DNA of 64,000 nucleotides from Yamagishiella unicocca (lineage: Eukaryota; Chlorophyta; Chlorophyceae; Chlamydomonadales; Volvocaceae): NCBI GenBank assembly GCA_003116995.1, contig BDSL01000058.1, forward strand, positions 124,001-188,000, given 5' to 3'. Position numbers and translations under genes: made by a program. Below are positions 33,801-45,420 of the stretch, one piece after another (position 1 is the stretch's first letter; each line of letters opens with the position of its first letter). The notes under the pieces are model-generated. The model was not told the origin of the DNA and did no database searches. It saw only the letters and a list, made by a program, of their open reading frames with translations.

Positions 33801-35722
33801 GGCCGCCACCCGCACGCCCCTGTTCAACCCACCGTGAACCCCCGCACCCCCGCACCTTCCCCGGCTGCCACCGCCGGCTTGCGCCGCGCAGGAGATCGAG
33901 CTGGTGACCATGATCATCGAGTGCTGCTCCCAGGAGCGCACCTTCAAGCGCTTCTACGGCCTGCTGGCGCAGCGCTTCTGCTACCTCTCGCGCGCGTACG
34001 CGGAGCAGTTCGAGGTGGGGCGGGGCGGGGGGATGGGGCCACGTGGGGTGGGTGGGATTGCAAGGAAAACCCGTGTACGAAGGAAAACCGTTTAGGACAG
34101 ACATTTCGAGATGCATGCTGGAGAACTGGGCGGGGTGGGTGGGGGCCCGCGCCCGGCAGCTGGATGGCCCAGAGGCGGCGAGCGGTAACGGAACTCGGTT
34201 CGTTTCCAAGACTGCAGACCGCCGATGGTGGAGCGCGAGAGTATTGTTGGTGGTGGAGAGCGAGGGTGTTACGCCCATTACACACGGCGGAGAAGATGAC
34301 CACCCTCTTCCCCCCCCCTCTTTAAAAAAAAAAAAAAGAGGGGGGGGGGAAGAGGGTGGTCATCTTCTCCGCCGTGTGTAATGGGCGTAACGACGGCCCC
34401 AACCGCAGAGCCACGCTAAGCTTTTTCAGCGCGGCTTTTGGCCCGAGGGGTGGTGTCACCGGTCTCACACCACCCCTCTTTTTCGGGCATCCACGGGTCT
34501 TCCTCGACACCCCCCCTTCCTTCGAGGAATCCTCCTCCTCCCCTCTCCCTCCCCCTTCCTAATCGGTTTTGCTTGTTTCCTGAGTGCCGGCCTGCGGGTA
34601 TCCTCTCCCTCTCCCCCCCTCCCAGGACTGCTTCCGCAAGCAGTACAGCGTCATTCACCGGCTGGAGACCAACAAGCTACGCAACGTGTCGTGCCTCTTC
34701 GCACACCTGCTGGCGACGGACGCGCTGCCCTGGTCGGCGCTGATGGTGGTGCGGCTGACGGAGGACGACACCACCTCCTCCTCCCGTATCTTCATCAAGT
34801 ACCTCTTCCAGGTACTGGTACTGGGCGGCTGCTGTCCGCGGCCCGTGACCGCAGTGTCGCCGTCCGCCGCCTCTCCCCGGCGCGGCCCCCGGGAGTTCTT
34901 CAGCATGCACCTCCAAACATATGTCCCAAACGATTTTCCTTCGTACACGGGTTTTGGTTTTCCTTGCAAACCCCCGCGGCCCCCAGCGCTGCCGCCCCAT
35001 GCTGCGCGCCATGCACGTGCACTCATGCTAGCGTACGACACCAGAGCGCTAACACGGGGCAGCATTGGGGGCAGCTCGGCTGGGCAGCGCTGTTGGGCGC
35101 TGGTGGCGCGGTGTGTGATGTGGGGGAATGCGGGTAACCCTCCTGCCCGCAGCGCTGTTTGTTGGCCCCGACCACGGCATTCCTCCCATTCCTCGTCGTT
35201 TCATCATTTCACTATCGGCCCCCTGCTGCCGCCGCCTGCCGCCACCACCACCCGCAGGAGCTGTCCAGCACCATGGGCCTGGTGAAGCTCAACCAGCGGC
35301 TCAACGACCCCGCCTTCATGCCCTGGTTCGACGGCCTCTTCCCCCGGGACTCGCTGCAGAACATGCGCTTCGCCATCAACTTCTTCACCTCAATCGGTCT
35401 GGGCGGCGTGACGGACGTGATGCGCGACAACTACAAGGGGGGAGTGGCCATCCAGGCCGCCGCGCAGCAGCAGCAGGTCGCGCGCCGCATGCTGGGCAGC
35501 GGCAGCGGCTCCGACAGCAGCAGCAGCGACGACAGCGGCAGTAGCAGCAGCGATTCGGACAGCAGCAGTAGCAGCAGCAGCAGCAGCGACTCGGACAGCG
35601 ACGGCAGCCGGGGGCGCCGGAAGGGCAAGGGGAGCAAGAAGAAGAAGGCGGGGAGCAGCAAGGGCGGCAAGGGGGATAAGAAGAAGTCTTCCAAGAAGAG
35701 CAGCGGCAAGAAGCGCAGGTAG
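27884..35722 (+). CDS. CWC22: pre-mRNA splicing factor CWC22
   Basis: Fourteen exons: 27884-28722, 29146-29372, 30022-30089, 30564-30686, 30902-31057, 31483-31560, 31709-31851, 32155-32212, 32386-32529, 33042-33195, 33404-33591, 33892-34014, 34626-34811 and 35258-35722. All phases match; 983 residues. Residues 1-290 are Ser-rich, then Arg/Asp-rich like other spliceosome proteins. [14 protein letters not shown] (about 358-371) opens the MIF4G domain (to about 610), including [20 protein letters not shown] and [20 protein letters not shown]. An acidic linker leads to the MA3 domain (about 690-820; [20 protein letters not shown]). The C-terminus is Ser/Asp-rich, then Lys-rich. CWC22 binds the exon-junction helicase eIF4A3 in the spliceosome and loads it on spliced mRNA. 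Exons are well conserved while introns are full of repeats. Confidence 0.95.
32566..32757 (+). repeat. 64-bp tandem repeat, three copies, in a CWC22 intron
   Basis: Copies start TTGCGAGGAAGACC at 32566, 32630 and 32694, and run through AGGACAGACGTTTCAGGGGC. They differ at a few bases. The unit contains the GAGGAAGACCCGTGGATG core that recurs elsewhere in the window. It lies in the intron 32530-33041. Confidence 0.85.
33291..33334 (-). repeat. dispersed intronic repeat copy, minus orientation
   Basis: In reverse complement it carries GTGTACGAAAGAAAACTG and a flanking TTGCAACGAAAAACC, matching the copy at 34057-34120. It lies in the CWC22 intron 33196-33403. Confidence 0.6.
33598..33640 (+). 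repeat. dispersed intronic repeat copy
   Basis: GGTTCGAGGGAAACCCGTGG, then ATGTCCGAAAAAACG. It lies directly after the donor of CWC22 exon 33404-33591 and matches the reverse complement of 34479-34515. Confidence 0.6.
34057..34120 (+). repeat. dispersed intronic repeat copy
   Basis: TTGCAAGGAAAACCCGTGTA, then CGAAGGAAAACCGTTTAGGA, ending GATGCATGCTG. It lies in the CWC22 intron 34015-34625. A close copy in the opposite orientation is at 34901-34973. Confidence 0.7.
34268..34391. repeat. near-perfect foldback (long inverted repeat) in a CWC22 intron
   Basis: The left arm begins GTTACGCCCATTACACACGG at 34268; the right arm ends with its reverse complement at 34391. The arms are about 55 bp and differ only by one base in a C/G run. 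The centre is T3 then A14. As RNA this would be a very strong hairpin. Confidence 0.8.
34441..34515. repeat. hairpin joined to a dispersed-repeat copy
   Basis: GAGGGGTGGTGT (34445-34456) pairs with 34467-34478 across a 10-nt loop, and GCCCGA (34441) pairs with TCGGGC (34483). The right side runs into the minus-orientation repeat core CATCCACGGGTCTTCCTCGA. It lies in the CWC22 intron 34015-34625. Confidence 0.6.
34901..34973 (-). repeat. dispersed intronic repeat copy, minus orientation
   Basis: The reverse complement of the 34057-34120 element: CGATTTTCCTTCGTACACGG, then TTTTCCTTGCAAAC, beginning with CAGCATGCAC. It lies in the last CWC22 intron (34812-35257). Confidence 0.7.
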
Positions 35723-38700
35723 AACCCACACGCAGAGAGTCACCTCCCCGGTCCCCCTCCCCGGTCAGCGGACCCGCGGATGCAGGCAGGGAAACGGACT
35801 GAGGGCGGGTTGTGGAGCCATCGCTGCCGCAGCCGGGCTTGCCGCAGCGGGATTTCTCCGTCTGTTTCCCCCGCCGGCTTGCTTGCAGCCCCTAAATATT
35901 CTCAAAATGACTGCCTGCTTCTCGAGTACCCAAAAGGGTCGGCAGCGCAGTAGCAGCGCTGAGGCCGCTCCGGCTGTTTACAACTCCCTCTCTGTCTGGT
36001 TTAGGCAGTGTTTGGGCCTGCAATGCGCCCGGCCTGGGTGATCCGCCCATCCCGCTGCCACTGGCACACGGCGGAGGTCTCGGAGGGGGGGGCGGAGGGC
36101 ACACATGGAGGAGGGCACGCGTGGAGGGGGGCATGGAGAGCGGATGATGGTGGTTTCGGAGGTGTGCGTGCGAGCCACCGCATTGCGGGGCGGTGGGGGT
36201 TGAGAGGCAGGTGGTGTGCACTGACCTGCCGCAGCAGCGGCCGGCCACAGATTGCGAAGGTGCAGCAGTTGTCGTAGACATCGGGTTGGACCGGCAGGCC
36301 CGTGGCGGGTGGGTTACCCCGATGTTGTGGCGATCTGGGGTTTTTGGGGCAACGATCTGGGGGTTCCTGGCTGTCATGTTGACGGAAGGTGCGGTGGGGC
36401 CGCTTGCAACGCCGCGGCGGCTGCAGGCAACAACCTAGGCTGTAAGAGGCCAGGGCGCACACCTGAGCCGTTAGCTGCTGAACGAAAGCGCATGACATCG
36501 TTCCTCCGTAGCCGGCGCATAACCGACAACCGTCACAGCGGATTGGGAAGCGGCGCCTACTAGCGCACGGCGCGGGCGATGCCCAGGCTGCGGGCCAATG
36601 CCCCCGAGGTGCCACCGCAAGGAGAATGACGGGCTTTGCAAGGACTCCATCCCTAGCTGGCCGATGCCGTACGGCAACGCGCTCCCGGCGCGGCGCGGTA
36701 CATGACATAATTATAGGCCTAAAAATGCGCCTTGCACGAAGCCATCTCCTGACCCAACACGCGTTTCTGTGCTGTCGACCGCGGGCCCCGGGCTCGCCCA
36801 CAGAGGGCCAACCTGCAGCATCAGGTCAGACAGGTGCCATCACGTCGTCATTCCTTGTTGTCTTTGGTAAGCCCAGGGCCGCTCAGCCCAGCTCCTTTTG
36901 GCTGCGCCGCAGCTGCAGCAAGGACGGACTCGTACAGCAGCTTGCGGCCAGGAGGTGGGGGCATGTGGGACTTGGCGGCTGGCGCCGATTGGCTTGGTCC
37001 CGCGCGTCCCCGCGGCCTCCAGACTCCCCTACCCGCCATCCTGGCTTCATGCCCCTGACTGCTGGGCTCTTGGAGGCGCCTTCCTGGTGCGACCGTGTTG
37101 TTGTAATCGTTACAGTGGGCTCCAGACCTTAAAGGTAGAGCCATCGGGCGCATCGCCTGACACTGAAAAAGACAAGGAAAGCAGAGAAAACCGACGGTTC
37201 CGAAAGACAAACCACCCAGAGCCTCACAACCGAGAGCCCAGAGGAAACAGCAAGCACCAATACACAGGGGGAGGTTGCGCTGATGGCTCCCCTGCACATG
37301 GCCACATGCATCCCAAGCAGACCCCCGAATGGAGAGACAGCAGCACGCCTCGGCAACACAATCGGATAACTCCCCCCAAGATCCCGAAAACGTCCCACAC
37401 CCGAAACGGGCCGATGCCCATAGCGAGACGGGAAGAAACAATGGTACTTAATACCATCAACCAGTTGAGGTCAACACCAACAGCAGTCTCTAGAAAAAGG
37501 CAGGCCGGCAACACGCCCGAATGGCTGAGCCGTGGCGCAACCTTCGCCTGCAATACGGAAACCACTTCAGTATGCAACGCCAGATAGCTTTGCAGGACTT
37601 GCGTAGGCTGCGTACTGGCACCGGCTGCGGCATGCGCGAGAGACACCAGAGCCGACGAAGCTGTGTCGGCGAAAGCTACCAGAGTCCAGAGAAATGCTGA
37701 AAGAAGATCCCAAAGTAGGCTACAGCCCTGCAGGACTGATCAGGTAGAGCGACGACCGAAGCCGCCGCTGAGAGGCCATCATTGGCGAAGTTGATACTTC
37801 GCAACGAAGGGCGTGGGTGACCACCAGGCTAGCTGGACAGCCACAGGATACTCAGCGCAGGCACTCTGCAAAGCCACCGTGACGAGCCAGTATGGCCGCG
37901 GCGAGCGAAGGTGTGAACCAGATTGCTGCGAGCTGGATGGGATCCGACCGGTGCCGAAAGTTCCCGGGCGATGCGGGAGCTCCTCCTCCACGTACCAGAC
38001 GACACCGCCATTCCATCCTCCTGAACTCCCATCTAGACGACCGGCAACAGCAAGCAGCTCCCATCTGGCCCCATGTACCGACGCTCGCGCGCCCCCTAAG
38101 GGGTCACGTGTTGCGAGTTTCCGCAGTATGAGTAAATGAGGTTACCGTGTGTGACCGTGTGTGACGGATTGATGATCCGCAGGGCTCAGGGGCGTATCTG
38201 CCCGACCCTGTGTCCGATCTCGCATCGTGCGCTCGATGGCGCCTACTGTGCTTCGATGGTGGCCTGATGGTGGCTGGAGGCTGGGTAGGTGGGTCTGCTC
38301 GGATTGACGCCGTCGGCTTGATAGCGGGCCTGCCCGGACTGACAAGTCGCATCGGAAGGAAGGTACCACAACGGACGCCGGAGTTACAAATAGTTTTCGT
38401 GGTAAATAGCAGTTGATTCGACCCTTCTGCCGGTGCTCTCAGAGAGGAAAGATGCAGAAATGTGCGTATAGAAGGTGAGCGTCCCCGGCGTAGGCGAGTG
38501 TGCGCTCCTCGGACTCCAACCGTTGCCGGATATGGTCTTACCTTCCCATCAACGTCCGCACGGCTGCCATACGACAGTGTCACAGTTTTAAACCCACCAT
38601 GATTTTCAGGTTACCCACTGGAATTACAACTAGGTAATTGCGTCTGCAGCGAAACGTTTCGGGAGCCGCCATCCGCCCATCCATGTGCAATAATCCTCCT

Positions 38701-39454
38701 GACTATTACCGGTAACAGTCGGCTGACGCTTGTCGAGAATTAAAGCGCTTATAAGCCATTGTAGAGCATGCTCATGTTTGGCATCCCAGACGAACCGTAA
38801 GCGCCGTACACTGTACGGTGTTATTTTATACAGCGTCAGAGGAGATTAGCTAGCGTATGGCTACAACACTTGTTCAGTGATGAGCTTTGCGCACGTTGTA
38901 ACGCCGTTAACTCACCACGTCGCGACACTCGAGAGTCGAGACTCGACCTGTAGGCTTGAAAACGGTGGCTCAGGCCAAAAGTAGACCTTATAACTGACCT
39001 GCAAATTTTAAGGACGCTATCTATTTTTGAGGACCTAGGCGTCAGCTGGTGCTCCAACAGCAGACGGAAGGACATGAATTATGTTTTGCTGCTCGGCGTA
39101 CTTGCATTATACAAAATGCTAGTATCGGCTTGTGGCTGGAATAAAGGTGTGTGAGCGTAAGGCTCGTTCAAATTGTGTGAGCGTAAGGCTCGTCCAAGTT
39201 AGGGAACAGGAAGCACAAGTCGTTTGCACCCCGATTTCGCACCGTAAAATTAAGTTCAGGGGTCTGCAGGTCGATAACGCGTCCACTAAGGTGTCCGGCT
39301 TGTGATACACAACGTCCTCGTCGCCCCCGCACGCTATCCTTGCGCGCAGGCTAAAGGTTACTGCGTTAGGAATGCGGAGCTGGACACAACGTTGCCTGGG
39401 GTCTTGCAGCTAACGACCGGCAAGCTGCCCTTGCTGCAGCAGCTGTCCTTAGGC
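35723..39454. other. intergenic region
   Basis: 3.7 kb between CWC22 and the Gly/Ser-rich gene. TGTAA at 36441-36445 is the first candidate signal for CWC22 and would imply a 3' UTR of about 730 nt. Open frames at 36000-38600 look random on both strands. A 26-bp tandem duplication lies at 39149-39200. Upstream exons of the next gene could lie near its right end. Confidence 0.4.
39149..39200 (+). repeat. 26-bp tandem duplication
   Basis: GTGTGAGCGTAAGGCTCGTY, then CAARTT, at 39149-39174 and 39175-39200, two mismatches apart. It lies about 250 bp upstream of the Gly/Ser-rich gene. Confidence 0.75.
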
Positions 39455-40496
39455 ATGGCCTCCCCATCCGCGAGCCTCGCGAGACTTCGGTCTCCAGCGG
39501 TTCTGGTCGCTCAGAATGGCAACTCTCTCGTCCTGCCGAATTACATGGCCGATGAAGTTGAGCACTCGCGCGCCAGCATAGTTGCCACGATGTGCAGCTC
39601 GACGCCCGTGTCAGGCCGCCCCCGCCGCTCGTACGCCTCCGGGGGGCAGCCCTGGGAAGCGAACGGCGGCCAAGAAGACGAAGGTAGCAGCTCAATCGAA
39701 CCGGAGACGTCTTCGGTCCGCTCGCGCCGCAACCCCTTCCCGGCGACCGCACCCACGTCACCGCACAGCCACCACCACCAGCACCGCCGGCCCGGCGCCG
39801 ACGGCGTCCCCACCTCCGACCCTTCCCGACGACTCAGCACCTCCATACCCACTCCCACGGGGCAAAGCCTCCGAACCCACTCGCAGCTCATCCCCATCGC
39901 CCCGTCCGCCACAGCCTTGCTGCTCCGTCGGTTGTCAGACTCCGCCGCCGCAGCCCAGGCCGCCGCCGATTGCGCCACCGCGCTCCGCAGCGGCTTCTCC
40001 CGCCGGCCGCTGGGCGCCAGCTGCTCCTCCCAAGCGCAGGTGCCCGGCGGCCCAGCTGCTGCGGCGCCTGGGGTGGACCTAGTGGCGGCCGTCACCGGCC
40101 ACATCATCCAGAGCTATGACTACGACGAGGATTCTCTGGATGAGGAGGAGCTGGCGAGCGACCTGGAGGCGGCGCAGGATACACTGGCGCGAGCGCTGCA
40201 GATGGCGCGCGAAGGCAGCATCGCCAGCGCCGGCGGCGGCGGCAGCGCCGCCGCGACGATCAGCGCCGGCGGCGGCAGCATCAGCGGCGCGTCGGGTGCG
40301 TGGTCGCGACCATCCTCCGCGGCTCCGCCAAGCTACCGTACGAGCAGCAGCTACAGCGGCGGCGGCGGCGGTGGCGGCGGCGCCGCCAGCCAGCGAGCGT
40401 CCGTGCGGGTGGTGGAGGTGGAGATCACGCCGGCGTCGAGCGTCAGCTCCCAGCGTCATGGATCCGGACGCGGCGGCGGCGGCAGCAGCGGCGGCA

Positions 40497-40541
<45 letters not shown>

Positions 40542-40573
40542 GCGGCGGCAGCGGCGGCGGCGGCGGCAGCGGC

Positions 40574-40604
<31 letters not shown>

Positions 40605-42645
40605 GCGGCGGGCGCATCCTAGACCGCATCCAGGATTGGAAGAGCATCCCCGATAGCGTGACCGCCGTCACTGCAGCGAAGCACTTGGACTCCAGCCGCA
40701 CCAGCGGGGGAATCCGCAATCCAATTCGTCGTGCTGCGCCGGACGCGAGTGTGCCGGAGGATGTGGAAACCGCCGCCGCCGCGCCGGCGGTGGCGGCGGC
40801 GGTGGCGGCGGCACCCGGGCGCGACGGCGGCGGTGGCAGCGGCGGCATTGGGCGGTTCGCAGTGGAGCCTGCAGCGGGCACCGCAGCGGACGCAGCGGGA
40901 CGCGCCGGTGCGAAGCACAGCAGCGGCGGCGGCGCCAGCGCGAGCTTGAAAGGTTTCTTCAAGCTCGCGAAAAGGGCATTTCGGAGGTCTACGGCGGAAA
41001 GAGGCAGCAGCGGCGGCAGCAGCGGGGCGGCGGCCGGTGACGGCGGCCAGCGGAAGAGCGAGTCGCGCAGCGCCGGCGGCGCCGCCGCTGGCGGCGCGCC
41101 GCCCGCGCCGCCGCTAGCCTCCTCACATCCCGCGGCGCACCAGATGCTGATCGCGGGTGAGCCTACCTCTCCGACGGCCGCTGCGCCTGCCGTACAGCCG
41201 CGCTTCCCGAGCAGGTCGTTCCGCGCGAGCAGCAACAGCGGCGCGGCCGGCGACTCGTCCGCTGCTGGCGCCGCCTCAGCCTCGTCGTACCCCCCGCCCG
41301 CAATCCGTTGCCGCGCTGATGGAGGTGCGAGCCGCGGCAGCACCGGCGGCGCAGCGGAGGCTGCCCTTCCGCGCCGCTATGCCTCGATGTCGTACACCGG
41401 CCCCACGGGTGGGATCAATGTCAGTGAAGACGGCGGCAGCAGCCGCGGCGGCTTAGCGAATGTGAGCCCGCCGCCGACGTCGGCTGCTGGTGGATCCGGC
41501 AGCGTGGTGCCGCAGCGCCGCCGCCACAGCACGCTGGTCCTTGCTGGCCACGGCGGCGGCGGCGTCAGCGAGCTCCAGGTAGGGTCAGGGCGCAGCTCGG
41601 GGGCAGGTCGGGGGACTTTGACCGAGGGTGAAGCAGCTGTGTTACCGTATATTCCCATGATTTGGACTCCGCACCATGTACTGCTAAAACCCTAAAACCC
41701 TAAAACCCTAAACCCTAAAGTCCGGAACTTTAAACCCTAATGCGTCCGCCGCAGGTCACCGCGCACCTGCAATCCTTTCTGCACTACCAACAGCAAATGC
41801 AGCAGCAGCAGCAAATGCAGCAGCAGCAGGCCGGACCTCACAGCGGCGGCGGTATCGGCGCGTCGGCCTGTGAGTCGCCCTCGCCGCGCAGTACGACATC
41901 GGACGCCGCCGACGTGAGCCGTCGCAGCACCGGCGATGGCGGCGGCCGGGACTCTCCTGGCTGCCGGGAATCGGCGCGGTCTCATGCCCACATGGAGGAC
42001 AGCGCTTCGGGGGGGCCCCAGCGCAGTGCGGCGTCTGGCACCGCCGCCAACGTGCCGTACCGGAACAGCATGGACTTCAACGCTGGCCTGGCAGCTGGGG
42101 GTGTCGGCTGGCAGCCGATGTCGTCGTCGGTAGCCCCGCGGCCGCCGCCTCAGATCGGCACCTCACTCACCAGACAGGTGCCGCGGAGCCCCGTATCCCT
42201 GTCAGGCAACACAGGCTCGCCGCTTGGGCCCCACCAGCACCAGCAGCATGGCACCTTTGCCTCTCCGTCGCAGCCTCCACTTCCACTCGTGCGGCCCCAT
42301 ACCGCGGACCGACCAGGCCCTGCAACCTCTGGGCAGCTGGAGCAGCAGCCCTCGAGCTCGTCCATGTCGCCAACTTCCTCGACGTTGCTTTCTTCCTTCC
42401 AGCCGCAGCCGCCGCCGCAGGCCGCCGCCGGACCCCATTCCGCCTGCGTCCCGAGTGCGCAGGAGGATGCTCGAGTGCCCTTCCCCGTGAGGGCGATCAG
42501 CCTCGGCGGCGCCCTCGCCGCAGCGGCGCGCCTGCAGGCGCCGCCCTACGCTGGGCCCGCGGTGGCGGCGCCCAAGCCGCCACCCATTGCGCTCTTGCCG
42601 GTTGGGGGAGTCGCTGGGTCCACGGCCGGTGGCGGCACCCGGTAG
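39455..42645 (+). CDS. Gly/Ser-rich, mostly disordered protein of unknown function
   Basis: Two exons, 39455-41578 and 41755-42645, joined CTCCAG|GTAGGG to CCGCAG|GTCACC in phase 0; 1,004 residues. The frame stays open upstream to 39302, and acceptor-like sites (CTTGCAG near 39405) mean an earlier exon is possible; the ATG at 39455 is the first in frame. Visible parts: a His-rich patch (SHHHQHRRPG), an acidic helix SYDYDEDSLDEEELASDLEA, then a long run of Gly with spaced Ser (codons GGC, AGC), and a basic segment LKGFFKLAKRAFRRS. The second exon starts with Gln-rich helix QSFLHYQQQMQQQQQ and is Pro/Ser-rich to the end. No domain is recognised. The 176-nt intron carries telomere-like repeats. 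Confidence 0.6.
41684..41740 (+). repeat. interstitial telomere-like array (CCCTAAAA)n in an intron
   Basis: Three CCCTAAAA-type units, two shorter CCCTAAA units and, after a short break, TTTAAACCCTAA. CCCTAAAA is the complement of TTTTAGGG, the Chlamydomonas telomere unit. It lies inside the intron 41579-41754. Confidence 0.75.
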
Positions 42646-43865
42646 TCCGCAGCAGCTGTCTGGCACTGGCGCTTCTTGAGGGAGGAGCCGGGCTGTGGGG
42701 GGGGGGGCCTGCCGGCATATGGGGTGGAGGGGGGTCTGTCGGGAAACTCGGCGATGTGTTTTATGGGGCGGGGCGGGGTGGGGCGGGGCAGCGCAGGAAC
42801 GCGTGGTTAAAACACAGGAGGGAACGAGAGGAAATCCGTGGGTCGGTACTAAAAAAATTAAAATCGACTAATGCATGGGAGGGGGAGGGGCGGGGCCGGT
42901 TGGTCAGCCGCTGGGGAAGCGGGTGTGTGACTTACCGGCGATGGCTGGGATGTGGAGGTCGGGCGGGGCTCAGCGGTTGAAGGCGCCCAGTTGATGACTG
43001 GCAGTGGATGGCGAAGTTGAACCGGGATTTGTTCGACCGACCAGCCGACCGACCAGCCGGCAGGGACGGGCGCGGACATTGCGGAGTCGCGGGCGCCTGG
43101 TTGAGCCCTCTCGGGAGCTGAAGGACGACGCATGCGGCGGGTCGCATATCCTACGTGATGCGATCGAGTCCGGTCAATCTCAAACCGAATGGCTCGTCTT
43201 TCTTTGGATCCAGTAACCGACAACAAGATCCCGCCGGGCCGCGTGCGTTCACCACGTGCCGGCCGGCGCCGACAGCACCGCGGCTGCTATGGGCCGAACG
43301 GAACGGCGTGTACGGCAATGTCGTACCGGCAACAGCTCAGGCCGGAGGCAGGTGGGATGATTCCTTTCCTTGCTAGGTCGGTGCGTCTACGTGGGTGCGG
43401 GTGAAGCGGCATCGGTGCTCACCGACAGGCTTCACTTTCATTTGCGGCTTCGTCGTTTGTTGGGTCGTGCAGCGAAGGTGTTCCGCTGGTGCGTTGCAGG
43501 AACAGATGCGGTGTGACGTGACGTGGCTTGGACGTTCAGCTTGCGTATTGTACTTTGCGGTGGAGGGCGTGCAGGAGCCGGCGTGCGTTGCGCCGATGGG
43601 CAAAGGCAGAAGTATGAGCTCTCGTGTTTGTTCTGATACCGCAATGGCGCATATGTGGGTGTCTTGACAAAACAGACGTGTTCACGTGTGTGCCAGTGTC
43701 TCATATGTGTCACGTGAATAAGACATGCCAGGACGGCGTCGTTCAAAACCCCCGCCTTGCCCCGGAACCAAGCGGTTGATGCCACGTGTGATGATGTGTA
43801 CGCGTCTTCGTACGAACTGTGCCATCCATATGTCATGTGGGCCTTATAATATGTGTGTGAGGGGG

Positions 43866-43890
43866 GGTAAAATTATATCCGCGAATCCAG
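43866..43890 (-). repeat. partial copy of the TGGATTCGCGGATTATC dispersed repeat
   Basis: The reverse complement reads CTGGATTCGCGGATATAATT, then TTACC, matching the copies at 10043 and 52228 over their 3' part. Confidence 0.55.
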
Positions 43891-45420
43891 AAGGAAGGGG
43901 GTCGTGTGGGTGGGGGGGTCGTGTGGGTGGTATGGGGTGGCTGGAGCCGAAACGCAGGCCGCCTCCTGAGGGGTCTCGCGGTGACCCATCAGGGCCCGCT
44001 GCCCCGCCCACCCCCCCGGCATGCGAGGGCGCGGGGGCCCTGCGTCCGGGGCCATGCGTGCGCGAGGCAAGTCGCCGCGAGGCAAGTCGCCGGACGACTC
44101 TACCCCATCATTCCTCAAGCTGGCTGCCAGCTGCGGACGATTGCGTGATGCCAGTGACGGCGTTGGCTGCGTCGACTGCGTTGACTGGCCGCCGCGCGGG
44201 GCCGCGGCTTCTTGTGCCTCCTGGGTGCACTGCCGGATCCATGTTTGGAACGACAATGGCTTCGTCCTGCGAGCTGCGTGCGAACTTGCTATGCCTATCG
44301 GCTTCAGGCCGGCGCGGTGGGCGCTGGGTCCGAGCATTACGGTACACGTAAAACCATGGTGCATTTGCGGGGTGGGAGGCAAGCTGTACGGCCCCCCTCG
44401 TCCTGCCACCGGTACGACACACTGGCGCCGCCGCTAGCTAGGGGATGCTTCCCTTGCGCGGCGCACAATTTATCGGCTGGGGTGTGATACTGCGGCTTCG
44501 CAAGGATCCCGCTCCGGACGAATTGGGGCTTGTTTGCTGACTGTTGACGAAGAGTACATGGGTCTCAGGGGGGGTTTCAGCGAGGAAAGCCGTGGGAGAA
44601 GGAAGGGCAGATGGACATCCTTGGACATACCGCGAACTTTTCAACAGCCTCGTTCCGAACATCCTATCGTGGGTGCGTCGAGTGCAGATGAGTACGCTTT
44701 AGGGTTTTGGGGCTAGAGATGCGAACCGCAAGGGCGATGCCTGGTTGCTGCCAGGAAAGTAGGATGACGCGTGAGTAGGCGGTCTCTCTTTATTTCACTG
44801 CGTGTGCCGCCGTTCGCGCAGATTTGGGTCACCGTGACTGTTGAACTGCATGTGTTGGCACTATGGCACATACCATGCTCTTATTGCTGAGCCACAACCT
44901 CGTGATTGTATCTTGATGCTCCACCACGCTCACGTAGCGCAGTCATATACTCCTGACACGTACCACTACTCCTATCCCGAACGTCACCACCCGCTTCAGT
45001 TTCTCCTTCCTCGGTTCATATTACAGCTTAGAGGCGGGGGAACGCAGAGATCATAGCCTCTAAGCCCGGGTTCTGTACGGAAGCCGTACATACGGCTAGA
45101 GTCATTGTTTCGGGCGCTCTCCCTGTTTCGGCGTTCTGCCTTCGCAGTGTGAGCGCTATTGTTGTCAGCTGTCGTTTACTCGTTATTAGCTTTTTGTTCG
45201 CAGTTCCCGCGACCGCAAGCAATGCAGCCCCTGAAGCAGATCCCCTTATTAATCATCATAGTAATGATGCGGTGTAGTCTGCGCTTTCCTGGATGCTTGG
45301 AGCGAACCATTACTTGTCGCTCGGTTCTATCCCACAACGAGGGTACCATCAATGCACGATACGGTAAGCAGCGCCGTCGCGGCTGCACACAATAATTGAG
45401 ACTTGTCGGAGTCCCCGAGC

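Noticed and set aside
34441..34489. Hairpin followed by T-rich run, like a bacterial terminator
   Set aside because: It lies inside an intron of a eukaryotic gene and is better explained as part of the foldback/repeat cluster.
36898..37587. Plus-strand open frame of 229 codons and matching minus frames
   Set aside because: Both strands are open with unstructured translations; no family motif, no clear splice sites, and weak likeness to a repeat.
43725..44409. Overlapping open frames on both strands
   Set aside because: Translations look compositional; neither strand shows motifs, splice logic or a poly(A) signal.
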